Below the pieces are notes generated by a model, which was given only the letters and a program-made list of their open reading frames with translations, was not told the origin of the DNA and did not search any database. A stretch of DNA of 50,401 nucleotides from contig NZ_JNYE01000054.1 of the NCBI RefSeq assembly GCF_000717185.1, positions 1 through 50,401 of the forward strand. The letters run 5' to 3'. Both the position numbers and the translations under genes were made by a program. This stretch comes from Kitasatospora phosalacinea. GTDB lineage: Bacteria; Actinomycetota; Actinomycetes; Streptomycetales; Streptomycetaceae. Below, one piece after another: positions 48,401 through 50,401 of this stretch (position 1 is the stretch's first letter; each line of letters opens with the position of its first letter).

Positions 48401-48813
48401 GGTCGCCTCCCCCGAGGAATAGCCGCTGATGGGATTTCGGCAATGTGGGGCGCCGGAATCGAGCGGAGCATAGCACGGGGGCTTGAGGGCGCCCGCAAAG
48501 CCGTCCATCATGTGGACGTCAAATTTGGTTGGGATGCGTCCTGAATCGTTTCGCCGGGCCTTCGAAATTGAAAGATCCACTGGTCACAGCGGTGCGGCCC
48601 GACATCCGGCCCGCCGGGGCGGGCGCGCGGCGGTGGCGGCGGGGGCCGTCGGCGCCGCGCGCCCGGGTGGCGCCGACGGCCCTGAAGTCTGCATACGCTC
48701 CGCCGCCCGCCCGGGGAGCCGGACCGTCCGGGGCGGGCCTCCGCTGCCTCAACTAGGCTGTGGAGGGCGGGAGTTGACGGTTCGTGGGGGCGCGGGTGAG
48801 AGTCGGCGCCCCG
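48401..48813. promoter_or_regulatory. Gene-free stretch with candidate promoter and operator of the biosynthetic cluster
   Basis: No gene is seen in these 413 bases. On the minus strand a TATGCT -10-like box lies at 48472-48467. The inverted repeat CGTCCA-TCATG-TGGACG (48502-48518) sits just upstream in a more AT-rich stretch that includes TTTGACG, and could be a repressor site. No regulator gene for the cluster is present in the window. Confidence 0.4.
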
Positions 48814-49296
48814 TCAGCCCGCGGTGCGGACCGTCACCACCGGCTCGTGGTGCACCGGGAAGTTCACCGAGGAGGCGATGAAGCAGTCCCGGGACGCCGG
48901 GCCGTGCAGGGCCACGGCCTGCTCCCGCATCGACTCCTCGGCGATCTCGATCCGCGGCCGCAGCAGCGCCGAGGTGAACCTGCCGCCGTTGCCCTCGGTC
49001 TCCATGGTGCCCTCGGCCTCGTCCGCGTAGGACAGCACGACCACGCCGTTCACCGCGCAGTGGTGCAGGTAGGACAGCATGTGGCACTGGGTGAGCGCGG
49101 CCAGCAGCAGCTGCTCCGGGTTCCACCGGGAGCGGTCGCCGCGGAAGGTCGGGTCGGAGCTGCCCAGGACGTCCGGCACGCCCTCCGCCGAGACCGTGTG
49201 GTCCCGGGCGTAGGAGCGGTAGTGGTCGGTGCCGGTGCCGAGGTTGCCGGTCCACTCGATCCGGACGGCGTAGTGGTGGGAACGGGAGAAGGCCAT
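48814..49296 (-). CDS. OsmC family protein
   Basis: This 160-residue peroxide or thiol-reactive protein is of the OsmC/Ohr superfamily. The two redox Cys are in LTQCHMLSYLHHCAV (Cys71) and SRDCFIASSVNFPV, and the fold starts with HYAVRIEWTGNLGTGTDHYR. Such enzymes reduce organic hydroperoxides in the cytosol. The first Cys motif differs from Ohr proper, so plain OsmC is the safer name. The gene is followed upstream by a GntR regulator on the same strand with an 11-base gap, which suggests that the regulator and OsmC are co-transcribed. Confidence 0.85.
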   Translation of the reverse strand: MAFSRSHHYAVRIEWTGNLGTGTDHYRSYARDHTVSAEGVPDVLGSSDPTFRGDRSRWNPEQLLLAALTQCHMLSYLHHCAVNGVVVLSYADEAEGTMETEGNGGRFTSALLRPRIEIAEESMREQAVALHGPASRDCFIASSVNFPVHHEPVVTVRTAG

Positions 49297-49307
49297 GCGG
49301 GTCGCTC

Positions 49308-49994
49308 CTAGTCGTGGCTACGGCTGTCGTTGCTGCGGCTGTCGTTGTCGCTGTCGTCGTTGCTGTCGCTGTCGTCCGCGGCGCAGGTGTCCAGGACGTG
49401 GCGGCGGGCGGCCGCCGCGGCGGCTTCCGGGTTCCCGGCGGCGATCGCGTCGAGCAGGGCGCGGTGCTGGGCGTCCACCAGGCCGGTGCGGGCGGGCGGG
49501 CGCAGGGAGCGCAGGGTGGAGACCTGGATCTGGTCCCACAGCCGGTCCAGGGCGTGCAGTGCGACCGGGTTGGCGGCCAGCTCGGCGATCCGCCGGTGGA
49601 ACGCCCGGTTCAGCCGTACGCCCTCGGTCAACTCCCCGTCCGCGGTGGCCCGGTGGGTACGGTCGGCGAGCGCCGCCAGGTCCGCCAGCTCGGCGGGGGC
49701 GAGTCGCCCGGCCCGCTGTCGCTCCGCCGCCAGCTCGGCCGTCAGTGCCTCCAGTGCGGCCCGCACCCGGTAGACCTGCGCCAGCTCCGCCGCGTCCAGC
49801 CGCACCACCCGCAGCCCCCGCCCGGACGCCGCCAGCAGCCCGTCCGCGGTCAGCGCCCGGAACGCCTCCCGCACCGGCGTGCGGCTCACCCCCAGCGTCC
49901 CGGCGACCTCCACCTCGCCCAGTCGGGACCCGGGTGGGTAGTGGCCGTCCAGGATCAGTTCCCGCAGGCGGTGGCGGGCGTTCTCGGTCTGCAC
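49308..49994 (-). CDS. GntR family (FCD/FadR subfamily) transcriptional regulator
   Basis: This 228-residue regulator has the winged HTH (LRELILDGHYPPGSRLGEVE, then VAGTLGVSRTPVREAFRAL) and the all-helical FCD ligand domain (LAQVYRVRAALEALTAELAA), including the metal-site residues in NRAFHRRIAELA and AQHRALLDAI. The last 22 residues are a Ser/Asp/Asn repeat (DDSDSNDDSDNDS and on) encoded by a simple-sequence array near 49312-49375; family members do not normally have this tail. GTG start. TGCATGCA repeats just upstream are likely its operators. Effector unknown. Confidence 0.86.
   Translation of the reverse strand: MQTENARHRLRELILDGHYPPGSRLGEVEVAGTLGVSRTPVREAFRALTADGLLAASGRGLRVVRLDAAELAQVYRVRAALEALTAELAAERQRAGRLAPAELADLAALADRTHRATADGELTEGVRLNRAFHRRIAELAANPVALHALDRLWDQIQVSTLRSLRPPARTGLVDAQHRALLDAIAAGNPEAAAAAARRHVLDTCAADDSDSNDDSDNDSRSNDSRSHD
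49312..49375. repeat. Simple-sequence array encoding the Ser/Asp tail of the GntR regulator
   Basis: GTCGTTGCTGCGGCTGTC-like units repeat with 3- and 6-base periods within the 3' end of the regulator gene. Length changes in multiples of three would keep the frame and only alter the tail. Confidence 0.7.
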
Positions 49995-50012
49995 GGCGCC
50001 AGGCTACAGCTC

Positions 50013-50057
50013 TGCATGCATTGCATGCAATCGACATGTGCATGATGCATATGTGCA
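50013..50057. promoter_or_regulatory. TGCATGCA operators upstream of the FadR-type gene
   Basis: Two TGCATGCA octamers (50013-50020, 50022-50029) form a perfect TTGCATGCAA palindrome (50021-50030) and are followed by further ATGTGCATGATGCATATG-like inverted sequence. The stretch is far more AT-rich than its surroundings and lies between the regulator start and the next gene. Autoregulation is inferred. Confidence 0.65.
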
Positions 50058-50144
50058 GGTCGAGAACTCGTTGGGACCCGGACGGTGCGGTCCGCTATAT
50101 TCGCGCAGCCTCGACCCGTACCCATTCGCAGGGGGGAACACCCA

Positions 50145-50401
50145 ATGTCGTTCGACCAGGAGCGCACCGGGAAGGACGAACCGGACGCCGCTCGGGACGA
50201 CACCCCGACCGCCCCGCCCGCCCTCTCCCTGGAGAAGACCGCCCCGAACGCTGACGCGCCCGAGGTCGAGGCCGAGGCCGCGCAGGCGCCCGCCAACCCG
50301 TGGGCGCGGCCCACCGGTGCGACGCCGTCCGAGGCGCCCCCGGCCGCCGCTGTTCCCGCTCCCGCCCAGGCCCCTGCCCCCATCCCCGCCCAGGCCCCCA
50401 C
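50145..50401 (+). CDS. Start of a Pro/Ala-rich protein, cut by the window edge
   Basis: The visible 85 residues begin MSFDQERTGKDEPDAARDD and become Pro/Ala-rich (NPWARPTGATPSEAPPAAAV). The composition resembles the cytoplasmic lead of a streptomycete membrane protein whose folded part is outside the window. GGGGGGAA lies before the ATG, and TATATT (50094-50099) is a possible -10 box. Function cannot be judged from this part. Confidence 0.6.
   Translation, partial: MSFDQERTGKDEPDAARDDTPTAPPALSLEKTAPNADAPEVEAEAAQAPANPWARPTGATPSEAPPAAAVPAPAQAPAPIPAQAP

Noticed and set aside
1..50401. Mobile elements, prophage genes, CRISPR arrays, tRNA or rRNA genes
   Set aside because: No transposase, integrase, phage structural gene, regularly spaced repeat-spacer array or tRNA-like cloverleaf was seen. 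The direct repeats listed occur as pairs only.

Overview
The window is about 72% or more G+C, codon third positions are almost all G or C, many genes have leaderless TAnnnT-N6-ATG starts, and the gene families (GlnII with a GlnR box, BlaI/M56 pair, LAxTG sortase protein, CbiG-CobC fusion, DUF6584) are typical of Streptomycetaceae. I read it as chromosomal DNA of a Streptomyces or Kitasatospora. I saw no tRNA or rRNA, CRISPR array, transposase, integrase or prophage gene.

Left part (1-21 kb). After a BlaI/M56 antibiotic-sensing type pair and a PAP2 phosphatase comes the first of three blocks of phosphonate catabolism: an FAD-dependent aminophosphonate oxidase-like gene plus a phosphonatase-like hydrolase (2850-4794). 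Unrelated genes follow (GH3 lipoprotein, DUF6584, esterase/MarR pair, HAD hydrolase, SMR pump). The second block (9455-15128) is an ABC importer of the 2-aminoethylphosphonate type with its lipoprotein, divergent from a HutC-type GntR regulator and a RidA gene. The third (15155-16741) is one protein that fuses a PhnY-like Fe/2-oxoglutarate dioxygenase to a PhnZ-like HD oxygenase. Near-identical AGTTGnnCAGCCAACTT sites precede the importer and the fusion, a weaker version precedes the oxidase, and a fourth precedes a secreted phosphoesterase at 31.2 kb. Together these suggest one regulon that takes aminophosphonates in and frees phosphate by an oxidative route (PhnY-PhnZ, to glycine) and by a hydrolytic route (oxidase, then phosphonatase).

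Middle part (17-38 kb). This is mostly housekeeping or accessory genes: class V aminotransferase, amidohydrolase, two tandem paralogous unknown proteins, uracil-DNA glycosylase, a sortase-anchored protein, glutamine synthetase II with a full GlnR box, a MerR regulator with a 19-bp-spacer promoter, an M48 protease/HAD/MOSC operon, a CbiG-CobC cobalamin fusion, a phosphoesterase/MFS/TolB-like run with a candidate PHO box, and a GbsR-type regulator divergent from an ABC exporter.

Right part (38.2-48.4 kb). A compact minus-strand biosynthetic gene cluster contains a LysE amino acid exporter, an A-PCP protein, a KS-AT(malonyl)-ACP protein with no reductive domain and no thioesterase, a MupA/Atu3671-type luciferase-like monooxygenase, a gamma-carbonic-anhydrase-like protein, a GltI-like amino-acid-binding protein without a signal peptide, a flavin reductase and an extra homoserine dehydrogenase. 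My inference is that it makes 5-hydroxy-4-oxo-L-norvaline (HON, RI-331) or a close relative. The proposed route is aspartate plus malonate, beta-keto retained, alpha-hydroxylation, loss of CO2, then export by LysE. HON is a known inhibitor of homoserine dehydrogenase, so the extra hom gene would be self-resistance. This is the strongest candidate for an undescribed system in the window.

Right edge: an OsmC-like gene, a FadR-type GntR regulator with TGCATGCA operators, and the start of a Pro/Ala-rich protein that runs off the window.
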